A stretch of DNA of 64,000 nt from NCBI RefSeq assembly GCF_014145665.1, contig NZ_JACHTD010000005.1, positions 62,001 to 126,000 of the forward strand. The letters run 5' to 3'. Position 1 is the first letter of the stretch, and every line of letters starts with the position of its first letter. Source of the stretch: Myroides sp. NP-2. Its GTDB lineage: Bacteria > Bacteroidota > Bacteroidia > Flavobacteriales > Flavobacteriaceae. Of this stretch, positions 36,595 to 45,656 are shown piece after piece. Made by a program: the position numbers and the translations under genes. Below the pieces are notes generated by a model. The model did no database searches and was not told where the DNA came from. It saw only the letters and a list, made by a program, of their open reading frames with translations.

Positions 36595-36669
36595 ATTAGT
36601 AAATTTGTTTAAATATATAACATTTTTAAACCGTACTTTTATAGCAATCAAAAAAAATAAGTAAACACC

Positions 36670-37923
36670 ATGAGAATTTTAATAAAAAACATAAAAGAAT
36701 TACTTCAAACCAGAGCGGAACACGTAGAGCTGATTGCAGGGGAAGCGATGAAAGTGTTACCTAAAATAGAGGATGCTTTTTTATTAATTGAAGGCGAATA
36801 CATTTTGGATTACGGCCAGATGGAAGCTTGTCCAGCAGTGGATGAATCCAATACCCAAGTAATTGATGCCCAAGGTTGTGTAGTTTTACCTACTTGGGTG
36901 GATAGCCATACCCATTTGGTCTATGCGGGCAATAGAACCTTAGAATTTGTCGATCGCATAAACGGATTGAGTTATGAAGAGATCTTCAATCGTGGAGGTG
37001 GTATTCTCAATTCGGCCAAAAAACTACAAGAAACAAGCGAGGAAGAACTATACGAACAATCAAAATACCGTGTAGAGGAAGTAATTGCTCAAGGAACGGG
37101 AGCGGTAGAAATAAAATCGGGTTATGGCTTAACGGTTGAATCAGAACTCAAAATGTTGCGTGTGATCAAGCGATTAAAAGAGCAGTATCCGATTGCAATC
37201 AAGGCTACATTCCTAGGCGCACATGCTTTCCCAAGCGAATACAAAGACAACCACAAAGGTTATATTGATTTGATTGTCAACGAAATGATTCCAGCTATAG
37301 CAAAAGAAAATCTAGCGGAATACATCGATGCTTTTTTAGAGACGGGTTATTTTTCTGTAGAAGAAACAACGCGTATTATGGAAGCGGGCAAACAATATGG
37401 TTTACGCGCGAAGATTCACGTGAATCAATTTACTGCGATTGACGGTATTGCTGCCTGTGTAAAACACGACGCCCTTTCGGTCGATCACTTGGAGATTGTC
37501 ACGGATGCTGATATTGAGGTTTTAAAAAATAGCGGTACAATGCCTGTAGCCTTGCCTACTTGTTCGTTTTTCATTTCTATTCCCTACACCCCTGCTAGAA
37601 AAATGCTAGATGCGGGATTGCCTTTAGCGTTGGCCTCAGACTCCAACCCGGGTACAACTCCTTCAGGCAATATGAACTTTGTAGTGGCAACAGCATGTAT
37701 TAAAATGAAGCTTACCCCAGAAGAGGCGATCAATGCGGCAACGATTAACGGAGCCTATGCGATGGGAGTGGGAGCAACACATGGCAGTATTACCAAGGGT
37801 AAAAAAGCCAGCGTGATCATTAGCAAACCGCTGCATTCTTTTTACGAAATACCGTATGCTTTTGGCAGTAACCCCATTGGAACGGTTATCTTAAATGGTC
37901 AAATTCAACCTTATAAAAATTAA
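36670..37923 (+). CDS. hutI: imidazolonepropionase HutI
   Basis: HutI hydrolyses imidazolone-5-propionate to N-formimino-L-glutamate, step three of histidine breakdown. This 417-aa amidohydrolase has the metal-binding WVDSHTHLVYAGNR, GTGAVEIKSGYGLT, ATFLGAHAFP, KIHVNQF, SVDHLE and ALASDSNPGTTPSGNM, which together are diagnostic. Length is normal. It is followed by hutG after 29 bases; hutH and hutU are not in the window. Confidence 0.96.
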   Translation: MRILIKNIKELLQTRAEHVELIAGEAMKVLPKIEDAFLLIEGEYILDYGQMEACPAVDESNTQVIDAQGCVVLPTWVDSHTHLVYAGNRTLEFVDRINGLSYEEIFNRGGGILNSAKKLQETSEEELYEQSKYRVEEVIAQGTGAVEIKSGYGLTVESELKMLRVIKRLKEQYPIAIKATFLGAHAFPSEYKDNHKGYIDLIVNEMIPAIAKENLAEYIDAFLETGYFSVEETTRIMEAGKQYGLRAKIHVNQFTAIDGIAACVKHDALSVDHLEIVTDADIEVLKNSGTMPVALPTCSFFISIPYTPARKMLDAGLPLALASDSNPGTTPSGNMNFVVATACIKMKLTPEEAINAATINGAYAMGVGATHGSITKGKKASVIISKPLHSFYEIPYAFGSNPIGTVILNGQIQPYKN

Positions 37924-37952
37924 CACACAAGTACACCAAAAAACACTGGGAC

Positions 37953-38999
37953 ATGACAGAAGCTAAGCTTACATTTTTCACAAGAGATCGCCTCCTTGCC
38001 TTGACGAGTTTAAGAAATGGTGAGATCAAATTAGGAGAACGCATTCACCTGATTCAAAATACATCAGATTGGGAGAAGGAACTCGCGCAAAACGAAAGTA
38101 AATACGTAGTGTTGGGAATTCCGGAAGACATCGGTGTAAAAGCGAATTTTGGTCGTCCTGGAGCTGCAACGGCTTGGGACAAATTCATTGCTACCTTTTT
38201 AAATATTCAGCACAATCGCTTCAACAAAGGGTATTGGGTTACCGTTTTGGGTCATCTTGACTTTGGCGCTGAGATGGAAGAAGCCCAACACTTGGATCCC
38301 GCAAATAAAGCAGATCGCAAGCGCTTATTCGAATTGGTTCAGCTTCTGGATAAGGAAGTCTCTCATTTGATTGCGAAGATTGTAAAAGCAAATAAAATTC
38401 CCATTGTCATTGGCGGCGGACACAACAATGCCTATGGAAATATCAAGGGAACTGCCTTGGCCAAAGGAAAAGCCATCAACGCCATCAACTTTGACGCACA
38501 CACTGATTTTAGACCGCTAGAAGGCAGACACAGTGGCAACGGTTTTTCCTATGCTTTTGAAGAGGGATTCCTGAAGAACTACTTCATTTTTGGCCTACAC
38601 GAAAACTATACCTCTAAAGGTATTTTTAGCGCGATTAAGCTGCATGCCGATCGCGTGAAATACAATACATACGAACAAATAAACATCAGAAAAGACAAAT
38701 CGTTTAGCAATGAATTGCTACTTGCTAAAAAACACATTGACAGTGGTTTTTACGGTATTGAGATCGACCTGGATGCGATTCCACAAATTGCCAGTAGTGC
38801 GATTACCCCTACGGGGTTCTCCGCAGAGCGAACTCGACAATTTCTGCATTTCTTTGCCGAATCGTCCAATGTGGCTTACTTACACATTTGCGAAGGAGCA
38901 CCTACGCTTGATTATCCAACCAATAATCACCTCGTGGGCAAATTAATAGCGTATCTGGTTTCTGATTTTATGAAATCAAATTCAAATAACAATAAGTAG
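37953..38999 (+). CDS. hutG: formimidoylglutamase / ureohydrolase (HutG type)
   Basis: This 348-aa arginase-superfamily enzyme has the metal ligands in IVIGGGHNNAYG, NFDAHTDFRP and IEIDLDAIP. Together with hutI directly upstream this points to formimidoylglutamase, which yields glutamate and formamide. It is somewhat longer than typical ureohydrolases, with an N-terminal extension, as is usual in Bacteroidetes. Its stop TAG overlaps the GTG start of the next gene by one base. Confidence 0.88.
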   Translation: MTEAKLTFFTRDRLLALTSLRNGEIKLGERIHLIQNTSDWEKELAQNESKYVVLGIPEDIGVKANFGRPGAATAWDKFIATFLNIQHNRFNKGYWVTVLGHLDFGAEMEEAQHLDPANKADRKRLFELVQLLDKEVSHLIAKIVKANKIPIVIGGGHNNAYGNIKGTALAKGKAINAINFDAHTDFRPLEGRHSGNGFSYAFEEGFLKNYFIFGLHENYTSKGIFSAIKLHADRVKYNTYEQINIRKDKSFSNELLLAKKHIDSGFYGIEIDLDAIPQIASSAITPTGFSAERTRQFLHFFAESSNVAYLHICEGAPTLDYPTNNHLVGKLIAYLVSDFMKSNSNNNK

Positions 39000-39673
39000 T
39001 GAATATATTATTAGTTGAAGACGACAAGCGAATTAGCGAATTCATAGTCAAAGGATTAGAAGAAAAAGGGATGCATGTACAATTGGCTTCATCGGGAGAG
39101 GAGGCCCGAAAGTACATACTTAATGGAGATTGGGATCTAATTCTCATGGACATTATGCTACCCGATATAGACGGGATTCAACTGACGAAGATGATTCGCT
39201 TTAAAAAGGATTATACACCTATCCTCATGCTTAGTGCATTGAGTGATACAACAGATAAAATAGACGCATTAGATGGGGGGGCGGATGACTATTTGACCAA
39301 GCCTTTTCACTTTAGTGAATTGCTCTCCCGAATCAATGCGTTGACGAGGCGAACCAAGTTCAACTACGAGAACAAAACGAAGTATTACCTCTGTGGGGAT
39401 TTGCAGCTAGATCCGGAGAAACACGTAGTCACCCAAGCAGGGAAAATTATTGATTTATCCCCTAAAGAGTACAAGCTCTTGCTGTATCTCTTGGAAAACA
39501 AAGGACGCGTAATTTCGAGAACCCAGATTTTAGAACAAGTTTGGGGCATTCAATACGATACCAATACCAATGTAGTAGATGTTTATATCTCCTATATTCG
39601 AAATAAAATTGACGAGACCAAAGGCAAGTTAATTCACACCATCAAAGGGACAGGTTATATGCTTCAAGAATAG
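38999..39673 (+). CDS. OmpR-family response regulator
   Basis: This 224-aa two-domain regulator has a receiver with acidic pair VEDDKR (8-9), phospho-acceptor Asp51 in LILMDIMLPDIDG and the switch Lys in YLTKPFHF. A winged-helix DNA-binding domain follows (LSPKEYKLLLYLLENKGRVISRTQILEQVWG). The start is GTG at 38999, one base into the hutG stop codon, so translation is coupled. No histidine kinase gene is beside it. The shape resembles RprY/CusR-type regulators of Bacteroidetes. A heptad repeat array begins 17 bases after its stop. Confidence 0.92.
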   Translation: MNILLVEDDKRISEFIVKGLEEKGMHVQLASSGEEARKYILNGDWDLILMDIMLPDIDGIQLTKMIRFKKDYTPILMLSALSDTTDKIDALDGGADDYLTKPFHFSELLSRINALTRRTKFNYENKTKYYLCGDLQLDPEKHVVTQAGKIIDLSPKEYKLLLYLLENKGRVISRTQILEQVWGIQYDTNTNVVDVYISYIRNKIDETKGKLIHTIKGTGYMLQE

Positions 39674-39690
39674 TTTTTTTTGTTATTTTG

Positions 39691-39781
39691 CTCTTTGCTC
39701 TCTGTTCTTTGCTCTCTGTTCTTTGCTCTTTGTTCTTTGCTCTTTGTTCTTTGCTCTTTGTTCTTTGCTCTTTGTTCTTTG
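39691..39781. repeat. 13-unit heptanucleotide array, YTCTTTG family
   Basis: Thirteen exact seven-base units (CTCTTTG, TTCTTTG or CTCTCTG) run from 39691 to 39781, mostly alternating. The unit CTCTTTG also occurs in the array at 7281, so this is the same repeat family. It lies between the 3' ends of the convergent regulator and aroC genes; a short reverse match (GAAGAGCAAAGCAC) follows at 39828. Confidence 0.85.
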
Positions 39782-39853
39782 TCTTGTTTTTTTCAATTCG
39801 TCAAGCTTTAGCGTAAGCAAACCTCACGAAGAGCAAAGCACAAACCTCACAAA

Positions 39854-40939
39854 TTACAACTTCTGAAAGTTTTTCCATCCGGCTTTGCCGTATTGTTCGA
39901 TTACTAAGTCCAAAAGGGTTAAGGCCGTCATCGCTTCAACAATAGGCACGGCTCTTGGCAACACACAGGCGTCGTGGCGTCCTCTTCCTTGAACGGTTAC
40001 AACTTCGTGCTTGGCGTTGATGGATTGTTGGTCTTTCATAATAGTTGCCGTTGGTTTAAAGGCGACGTTAAAGTAGATATCCATTCCATTGCTAATACCG
40101 CCGACAATCCCCCCTGCGTGATTGGTTTGTGTGGTTCCATCTGGCAAAATCAAATCGTTGTGTTGACTTCCTCTAGTTGTAGTGCCTGCAAATCCACTGC
40201 CGAACTCCACTCCTTTTACAGCATTGATACTCAACATAGCTTGAGCTAAAAGAGCGTCTAATTTATCAAATACAGGCGCACCTAATCCAACGGGTACCTG
40301 TTGAACAACGCAGCTAATGACACCTCCAATAGAATCGCCTTCCTTCTTTACTTGTCGGATTAACTCCTCCATAGCTTGTGCAACTTGTGGGTCTGGGCAG
40401 CGCACAGCATTGGACTCAATCGCTTGAAAATCTAGAGCTGTATATGGTTTTTCCACGCGAATATCCCCTACTGCTGACACATAGGCGGTAATCTTTACTC
40501 GTCCTAAGATCTGTTTGGCAATTGCACCACCCACCACGCGACATGCAGTTTCTCGAGCGGAACTTCTCCCCCCTCCTCTATAGTCGCGAATCTCATACTT
40601 CTTATCGTACACATAATCGGCATGACTAGGTCGATAGGCCGCTTTGATATGGTCGTAGTCCTGCGATTTTGAATTAGTATTGGCTAGAGTGAAACCAATA
40701 GGCGTACCCGTTGTTTTTCCTTCAAAAATACCCGATAAAAACTTCACTTCATCGGCTTCTTTGCGTTGGGTTACCAAGGTAGATTGTCCGGGTTTTCTCC
40801 TATCCAACTCCTGTTGAATAGCTTGCATATCCAAAACCACACCCGAAGGACATCCATCGATGATGCCTCCTAATGCCTCTCCATGGGATTCCCCAAAGGT
40901 TGTTAAGCTAAAGTATTTGCCAAAGGTATTTCCACTCAT
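39854..40939 (-). CDS. aroC: chorismate synthase AroC
   Basis: AroC converts 5-enolpyruvylshikimate 3-phosphate to chorismate using reduced FMN, the last common step to aromatic compounds. The 361-aa sequence includes [70 protein letters not shown] VEFGSGFAG and [13 protein letters not shown], all family blocks. Length is normal. It appears to be monocistronic here. Confidence 0.96.
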   Translation of the reverse strand: MSGNTFGKYFSLTTFGESHGEALGGIIDGCPSGVVLDMQAIQQELDRRKPGQSTLVTQRKEADEVKFLSGIFEGKTTGTPIGFTLANTNSKSQDYDHIKAAYRPSHADYVYDKKYEIRDYRGGGRSSARETACRVVGGAIAKQILGRVKITAYVSAVGDIRVEKPYTALDFQAIESNAVRCPDPQVAQAMEELIRQVKKEGDSIGGVISCVVQQVPVGLGAPVFDKLDALLAQAMLSINAVKGVEFGSGFAGTTTRGSQHNDLILPDGTTQTNHAGGIVGGISNGMDIYFNVAFKPTATIMKDQQSINAKHEVVTVQGRGRHDACVLPRAVPIVEAMTALTLLDLVIEQYGKAGWKNFQKL

Positions 40940-41000
40940 AGTCTCGCTGTTTCATTTGATTGCAAAAACAAAGATAGTTCAATCCAATCGTTTCTGCTTT

Positions 41001-41543
41001 TTATTTGGTTAAAATCAGTCGTTGTCGTTCTACATAATCTGCAATAAGTGGTACATATTGCTCAAATAAAGGTAAGCGATGGGAATCCTCTATATACATT
41101 ATCTCACTATTGATGCATTGATACGGATTTAACACCTGTAAGTTTAAGGTTTCATCTTGCTTTCCAATCAGAAGAAAGGCATCTTCTGGAGCGGAAATAT
41201 CAAGTAAGCTATTTTTCAAATTGGCTGTAAAGACTAACGCTTTGTTCAGTCGATGTTCATAGTTCAACAAAGGGCTCAACAAAACAAGAATAGTTTGAAG
41301 CCCGAGTGCCTTGCGTTTTTCCTTCCATTGATACGCAAAATTAGCCCCTGTTGAATCACCGATAAGAAGTAGCGGTTCTTCTGGTCCAACTGTCTGCTGT
41401 CCTTGATTCAGCCAGGTATTGAAATCAGTATCAGGTGTCCATTCTAAACAACTCGCTTGATAGGTAATGAATTGCTTTTCTAACAATATATACTTTCTTG
41501 ATTCCTTATTTGAACCGTAACCATGAATATAAATAAGCTGCAT
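41001..41543 (-). CDS. YqiA/YcfP-type alpha/beta hydrolase
   Basis: This 180-aa small hydrolase has LIYIHGYGSNKESRKY, the nucleophile elbow LLIGDSTGANFAY (Ser in GDSTG, where related esterases have GSSLG), an acid near FLLIGKQDET and a final His in IEDSHRLP. It fits the UPF0227/YqiA esterase-like family. The substrate is unknown. It lies six bases downstream of the permease gene, so they are probably one unit. Confidence 0.75.
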   Translation of the reverse strand: MQLIYIHGYGSNKESRKYILLEKQFITYQASCLEWTPDTDFNTWLNQGQQTVGPEEPLLLIGDSTGANFAYQWKEKRKALGLQTILVLLSPLLNYEHRLNKALVFTANLKNSLLDISAPEDAFLLIGKQDETLNLQVLNPYQCINSEIMYIEDSHRLPLFEQYVPLIADYVERQRLILTK

Positions 41544-41549
41544 GATATT

Positions 41550-42599
41550 CTATTTTTCAATTATTTTAACCGAATCTATTCCTACAAATTCTCGGTAGTA
41601 AATTTTAATCAGCCACATGAACAAAGAAAACAAGATAGGACCAAAAATAATACCGATAAATCCGAAAATATTCACTCCGACAACGACGCCAAAGATGGTA
41701 ATTAACGGATGGACATCAGCCATTTTCTTTTGCAGTAAAAATCGGATTAAATTATCTGAAGTCCCCACAACCACAAGGCAGTAGATTCCCAAGCCAATGG
41801 CACTTCCTTGCTGTCCGTTGGCCAACATCATCAATACCAAGGGAATGTATATAATCGCTGCCCCGACAACGGGTAGTAAAGAGGCAAAAGCCGTAAGGAT
41901 GAAAAACACAAAGGCGTCTTCTACCCCGAATATCAAATAGCCAACAAAAGCTACAATTCCCTGAATAATAGCCGTTAACGGCACTCCCACACTATTAGAA
42001 ACCACCAGGCGCTTCATATCCACCTTCATTTCGTCTATATTGCTCGCCTTCATCGGCAGGTATTCAGTTACCCAATGTTGTATCAGTTTGTATTCTTTCA
42101 GCAAAAAGTACAGCATTAAGTAGGCAACTGCAATTTCGACAACGCTATTCACTGACGTATTGACGATAGTCTGAAAAGCCTCTGTTCCAATTTCAGTTGC
42201 TTTGCTAATTGTATTTTCGTTAAAAATATCAATGTTGTAATTCTCTCTTAGGCTGCGAACCGTAGATTCAATCCCCTCTTGAATCTTGTCTTTGTCTTGC
42301 AGGACGACAAGTACTTTTTTGGTTAGGGTTTGCACTAATAGATACAAAGGGGCTAGCACGAGTAAACTGCTGCCCAACATCAAAACCACAATAGACAAGC
42401 TTTGGTTCCAGCCTTTTTTTTGCGTCATCCATCGATAGGGTGACAATAGCAAGACAAATAAGCACAAGGCTCCCAAAAAACCGGGGAGAAAGAACACCAA
42501 GTTACTCGCTAAGAGATAAAAGACAAAACAGATTAAAAGTAAAAATCCTATTTGTATTAAAATAGAATTGGGAATCAAGCGTTTTGGGTCAGCTGCCAT
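41550..42599 (-). CDS. AI-2E family transporter (PerM/YdiK type)
   Basis: This 349-aa protein has about eight membrane helices and the family's C-terminal signature region (PVVGAAIIYIPLVLMML, GTSDNLIRFLLQKKMADVHPLITIFGVVVGVNIFGFIGIIFGP). I use ATG 42599 (MAADPKRLIPNS); the longer frame adds 34 residues that overlap the promoter of the divergent gene. The family contains exporters of autoinducer-2 and Na+/H+ antiporters; which applies here is not visible. Confidence 0.85.
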   Translation of the reverse strand: MAADPKRLIPNSILIQIGFLLLICFVFYLLASNLVFFLPGFLGALCLFVLLLSPYRWMTQKKGWNQSLSIVVLMLGSSLLVLAPLYLLVQTLTKKVLVVLQDKDKIQEGIESTVRSLRENYNIDIFNENTISKATEIGTEAFQTIVNTSVNSVVEIAVAYLMLYFLLKEYKLIQHWVTEYLPMKASNIDEMKVDMKRLVVSNSVGVPLTAIIQGIVAFVGYLIFGVEDAFVFFILTAFASLLPVVGAAIIYIPLVLMMLANGQQGSAIGLGIYCLVVVGTSDNLIRFLLQKKMADVHPLITIFGVVVGVNIFGFIGIIFGPILFSLFMWLIKIYYREFVGIDSVKIIEK

Positions 42600-42762
42600 A
42601 AAGAAGTAATTTAAACGTACCCTTAAATTTATAAAAAAAATACATAGGTCGTCCTCCCTGTGCAAGAAACATTTTGTCTCCTTAAATAATAGCTGTCTCA
42701 CTTTGTTGTTTTTACTTTTTTTTAACTATATTCACATTTCTATAACATTTAAAAAAAACACA

Positions 42763-43842
42763 ATGAGCAAACGATTTTTAGCCCCTTATTTTTTAATCTG
42801 CGGCTTACTTTTAGGATTTACAGCTTGTTCTTCAGACGATAGCGAGGATCCAATAGTAGAGGACAACAACAGAACTGTAGAGCCTGGAGAGGAAGAAGAA
42901 ACAATCAAAGAAGGGACCTTCAATTTCAAAACCTTTAAAGATGTCAAAGTAGGTTTTGGCGATGGTTTATCCCAAAGCGCAGAGGGAACATTTAGTTTTC
43001 CTACGGATATTGAAAAAGTAAAAACGATTAAAATGTACGTACAAAATCCATGTCCGAATAAAGAATGTGATGAATGGGATCGCTTTGCCAATATCTATGT
43101 AAAGAACAAATCCACGAATGAGTGGTACGAAATTGGTCGTTTTATCACGCCATATTGGGTTGGATCGGAAAAATTGGAAAGAGGATGGGAATTTGATGTT
43201 ACAGATTTCAAGTCCCTATTAACAGGAGATGCAGAAATAAAGATATATACAGAAACATGGTTAGCTAAGGGACGTGTATACAGCGTTGATTTTGATTTCA
43301 TCTATGGAAAGACAGCTTACAAATACAGTGCTGTAACCCCTTTATACCAATACAACCAATCGTCTATAGATGGAGTTCCTTATGGAACGGCGACAACGAC
43401 AGACCTATCGAGAGAAATTGCGTTTCCTAAAAACGTGGATTTAGCTTATTTTAGAACGACCATTTCAGGTTGGGGACATGCGACACCCAATGATGCAGGT
43501 GGAAGAGCTTGTGCAGAGTGGTGTTATAGAACCCATCACATACAACTGGATGGCACCAATGCTTTCGAACATTATATGGGGCCGATTGGATGTGCAGATA
43601 ACCCAATCAACAATCAAGCACCAGGAAACTGGAAACCAGATCGCGCAGGTTGGTGTCCAGGCATGGTGGTTACTCCTTATATCAATCAGCTATCCGGTGA
43701 TGTAAAAAACAAAACCGTGAAATTCAACTATGCACTAGAACCATGGACGGCCAATAATCCAGAAAACAAAGCCTACTATGCCATTTCTACGTATATTGTT
43801 GTGCACAGTAATACGCCGATTTCGGCAGCAATTGTTAATTAG
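42763..43842 (+). CDS. PNGase F: peptide-N4-(N-acetyl-beta-glucosaminyl)asparagine amidase, as lipoprotein
   Basis: PNGase F cleaves N-glycans from asparagine of glycoproteins. This 359-aa protein closely follows the Elizabethkingia enzyme: GDGLSQSAEGTF, CDEWDR, RFITPYWVG, YTETWLAKGR, SSIDGVPYG, TTISGWGHA, CAEWCYRTH and DRAGWCPGM. Relative to the mature reference (as I recall it) Asp60, Glu118 and Glu206 correspond to Asp106, Glu164 and Glu252, a constant offset of 46 with no gap, so the active site is complete. Unlike the freely secreted enzyme it has a lipobox (GFTACSSDD, Cys22) with the SSDD surface-export signal. ATG 42763 gives a proper signal peptide; the longer frame does not. Confidence 0.95.
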   Translation: MSKRFLAPYFLICGLLLGFTACSSDDSEDPIVEDNNRTVEPGEEEETIKEGTFNFKTFKDVKVGFGDGLSQSAEGTFSFPTDIEKVKTIKMYVQNPCPNKECDEWDRFANIYVKNKSTNEWYEIGRFITPYWVGSEKLERGWEFDVTDFKSLLTGDAEIKIYTETWLAKGRVYSVDFDFIYGKTAYKYSAVTPLYQYNQSSIDGVPYGTATTTDLSREIAFPKNVDLAYFRTTISGWGHATPNDAGGRACAEWCYRTHHIQLDGTNAFEHYMGPIGCADNPINNQAPGNWKPDRAGWCPGMVVTPYINQLSGDVKNKTVKFNYALEPWTANNPENKAYYAISTYIVVHSNTPISAAIVN

Positions 43843-43982
43843 TGAATGGTGAGTAGTGAGTAGTGAGTGGTGAGTAGTGAGTGGTGAGTAGTGAGTGGTG
43901 AGTAGTGAGTGGTGAGTAGTGAGTAGTGAGTAGTGAGTAGTGAATAGTGAGTAGTGAATGGTGAGTAGTGAATAGTGAGTGG
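43843..43982 (+). repeat. 20-unit heptad array directly after the PNGase F stop codon
   Basis: Starting with the first base after the TAG stop, 20 consecutive seven-base units follow with no break: TGAATGG first, then TGAGTAG or TGAGTGG (a few TGAATAG/TGAATGG). Each unit carries TGA and often TAG, and since the period is 7 every frame meets a stop within 21 bases. The array faces the one at 43987. Confidence 0.9.
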
Positions 43983-43986
43983 TGAC

Positions 43987-44154
43987 TACCACTTACCACT
44001 TACCACTTACCACTTACCACTTACCACTTACCACTTACCACTTACCACTTACCACTTACCACTTACCACTTACCTCTTACCTCTTACCTCTTACCTCTTA
44101 CTACTTACCTCTTACTACTTACCTCTTACTACTTACCACTTACCACCATTCACC
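43987..44154 (-). repeat. 24-unit heptad array facing the first, beyond the glmM stop
   Basis: On the plus strand the units are TACCACT, TACCTCT or TACTACT from 43987 to 44147, then ATTCACC. Read on the minus strand, from the glmM side, they are TGAATGG-like first, then TAAGTGG, TAAGTAG or TAAGAGG. Thus both convergent genes end in the same kind of array, with TGA in one and TAA in the other. The two arrays are complementary apart from one base per unit, which is a G-U pair in plus-strand RNA. Confidence 0.9.
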
Positions 44155-44163
44155 AATCTACAG

Positions 44164-45552
44164 TTAAATTCCAGCAATCACGCGCAATTCTTCCATCATA
44201 CGAGCGGCTAAGCCGTCAGCTTCTTCTTGAGTAGGAGCTTCCGTATAGATGCGAATAATCGGTTCTGTATTTGATTTTCTCAGATGTACCCAACTCGTTG
44301 GAAAGTCTATTTTCACCCCATCGATAGTGGTAACCTCTTGATTTTTATAGTTTTCAGCAATTAGTTCTAAAATCATATCGACATTTAGTTTAGGTGTCAA
44401 TTCGATTTTATTTTTGCTCATATAGTACTGCGGATAGGTTGCTCTCAATTCTGCCACCGTAAGCGTTTGATTCGCTAAATGAGTTAAGAAGAGCGCTACT
44501 CCAACTAAGGCATCGCGTCCATAGTGAATTTCAGGATAAATAATTCCTCCATTTCCTTCACCGCCAATTACAGCATTTGTCGCTTTCATCAGTTCTACGA
44601 CATTCACCTCACCTACTGCTGCTGCTTGATAGTTTCCTCCTCTATTTAGGGTTACATCTCTCAAGGCACGAGAAGACGACAAATTAGAAACGGTGTTACC
44701 TGGAGTTTTACTCAATACGTAATCCGCTACGGCAACCAGGGTATATTCTTCCCCGAACATTTCACCGTCATTTGAGATAAACGCCAAGCGATCTACATCG
44801 GGATCCACGACAATACCTAAATCTGCTTTTTCTTCTTTTACTAAAGCGCAAATATCGTGTAAGTGTTCTTTTAATGGCTCTGGGTTGTGTGGAAAATGCC
44901 CCGTTGGATCACAATACAGTTCCACTACTTCTACACCTAATTTTCTCAATAAAGCGGGTATAATCACACCCCCTGAGGAGTTTACACCATCGACAACAAC
45001 CTTAAACTGGCGTTTCTTAATTGCTTCTACATCGACTAATTTTAGTTTTAAAATTTCCTCAATGTGAATATCCATATAGTCTGATTTAGGGGTAATCGTT
45101 CCTAAACGGTCCACTTCCGCAAAAATAAAAGCGTCTTTTTCTGCTATTTCTAAGATTTCTTCCCCTTCAGCGCCACTTAAAAACTCCCCTTTTGCGTTGA
45201 GTAATTTTAAGGCATTCCACTGTTTTGGATTATGAGAAGCTGTTAAAATGATTCCCCCGTCTGCTTGTTCCATAGGAACGGCAATTTCTACAGTTGGCGT
45301 GGTCGACAATCCTAAGTCAACGACATCAATACCCAATCCTACCAAAGTGTAAACCACTAAGTTATGGATCATAGGCCCTGATATACGAGCATCGCGTCCA
45401 ATTACTACTTTTACTTGTTCTTTTGCTGCTTGGTTTTTAATGAATGTCCCATAAGCCGAAGCGAATTTGACAGCATCTACTGGTGTTAGATTAAATCCTA
45501 CTTTTCCTCCAATCGTACCTCTTATCCCAGAAATTGATTTGATCAATGTCAT
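44164..45552 (-). CDS. glmM: phosphoglucosamine mutase GlmM-type
   Basis: This 462-aa alpha-D-phosphohexomutase has the phosphoserine loop ILTASHNPKQWNALK, the metal loop VDPDVDRLAFI, the sugar loop GEGNGGIIYPEIHYGRDALVG and the phosphate-binding RKSNTEPIIRIYTEA. In Bacteroidetes this branch is annotated GlmM, which makes glucosamine 1-phosphate for peptidoglycan and LPS; a phosphomannomutase role cannot be excluded. ATG 45552 (MTLIKSISGIRGTIGG) matches the family start better than the frame's first Met 15 codons upstream. Confidence 0.88.
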   Translation of the reverse strand: MTLIKSISGIRGTIGGKVGFNLTPVDAVKFASAYGTFIKNQAAKEQVKVVIGRDARISGPMIHNLVVYTLVGLGIDVVDLGLSTTPTVEIAVPMEQADGGIILTASHNPKQWNALKLLNAKGEFLSGAEGEEILEIAEKDAFIFAEVDRLGTITPKSDYMDIHIEEILKLKLVDVEAIKKRQFKVVVDGVNSSGGVIIPALLRKLGVEVVELYCDPTGHFPHNPEPLKEHLHDICALVKEEKADLGIVVDPDVDRLAFISNDGEMFGEEYTLVAVADYVLSKTPGNTVSNLSSSRALRDVTLNRGGNYQAAAVGEVNVVELMKATNAVIGGEGNGGIIYPEIHYGRDALVGVALFLTHLANQTLTVAELRATYPQYYMSKNKIELTPKLNVDMILELIAENYKNQEVTTIDGVKIDFPTSWVHLRKSNTEPIIRIYTEAPTQEEADGLAARMMEELRVIAGI

Positions 45553-45608
45553 AGTTTGTTTTTTTAATTCTTCTACAACAAATATAAAACAATTCAATTG
45601 CTTATACT

Positions 45609-45640
45609 TTGAAATACTAAACTAAAAAAGCGTAAATTTG
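45609..45640 (+). promoter_or_regulatory. promoter of the ACP phosphodiesterase gene
   Basis: TTG (45609-45611), a 21-base spacer and TAAATTTG (45633-45640) fit the Bacteroidetes promoter consensus; the ATG follows after 16 bases. Confidence 0.65.
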
Positions 45641-45656
45641 AAGGTAAAGCACAAAA

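Noticed and set aside
43735..44211. ORFs through the facing heptad arrays (HYSLLTTHHSL / YHLPLTTYHLP type)
   Set aside because: Pure repeat translation.
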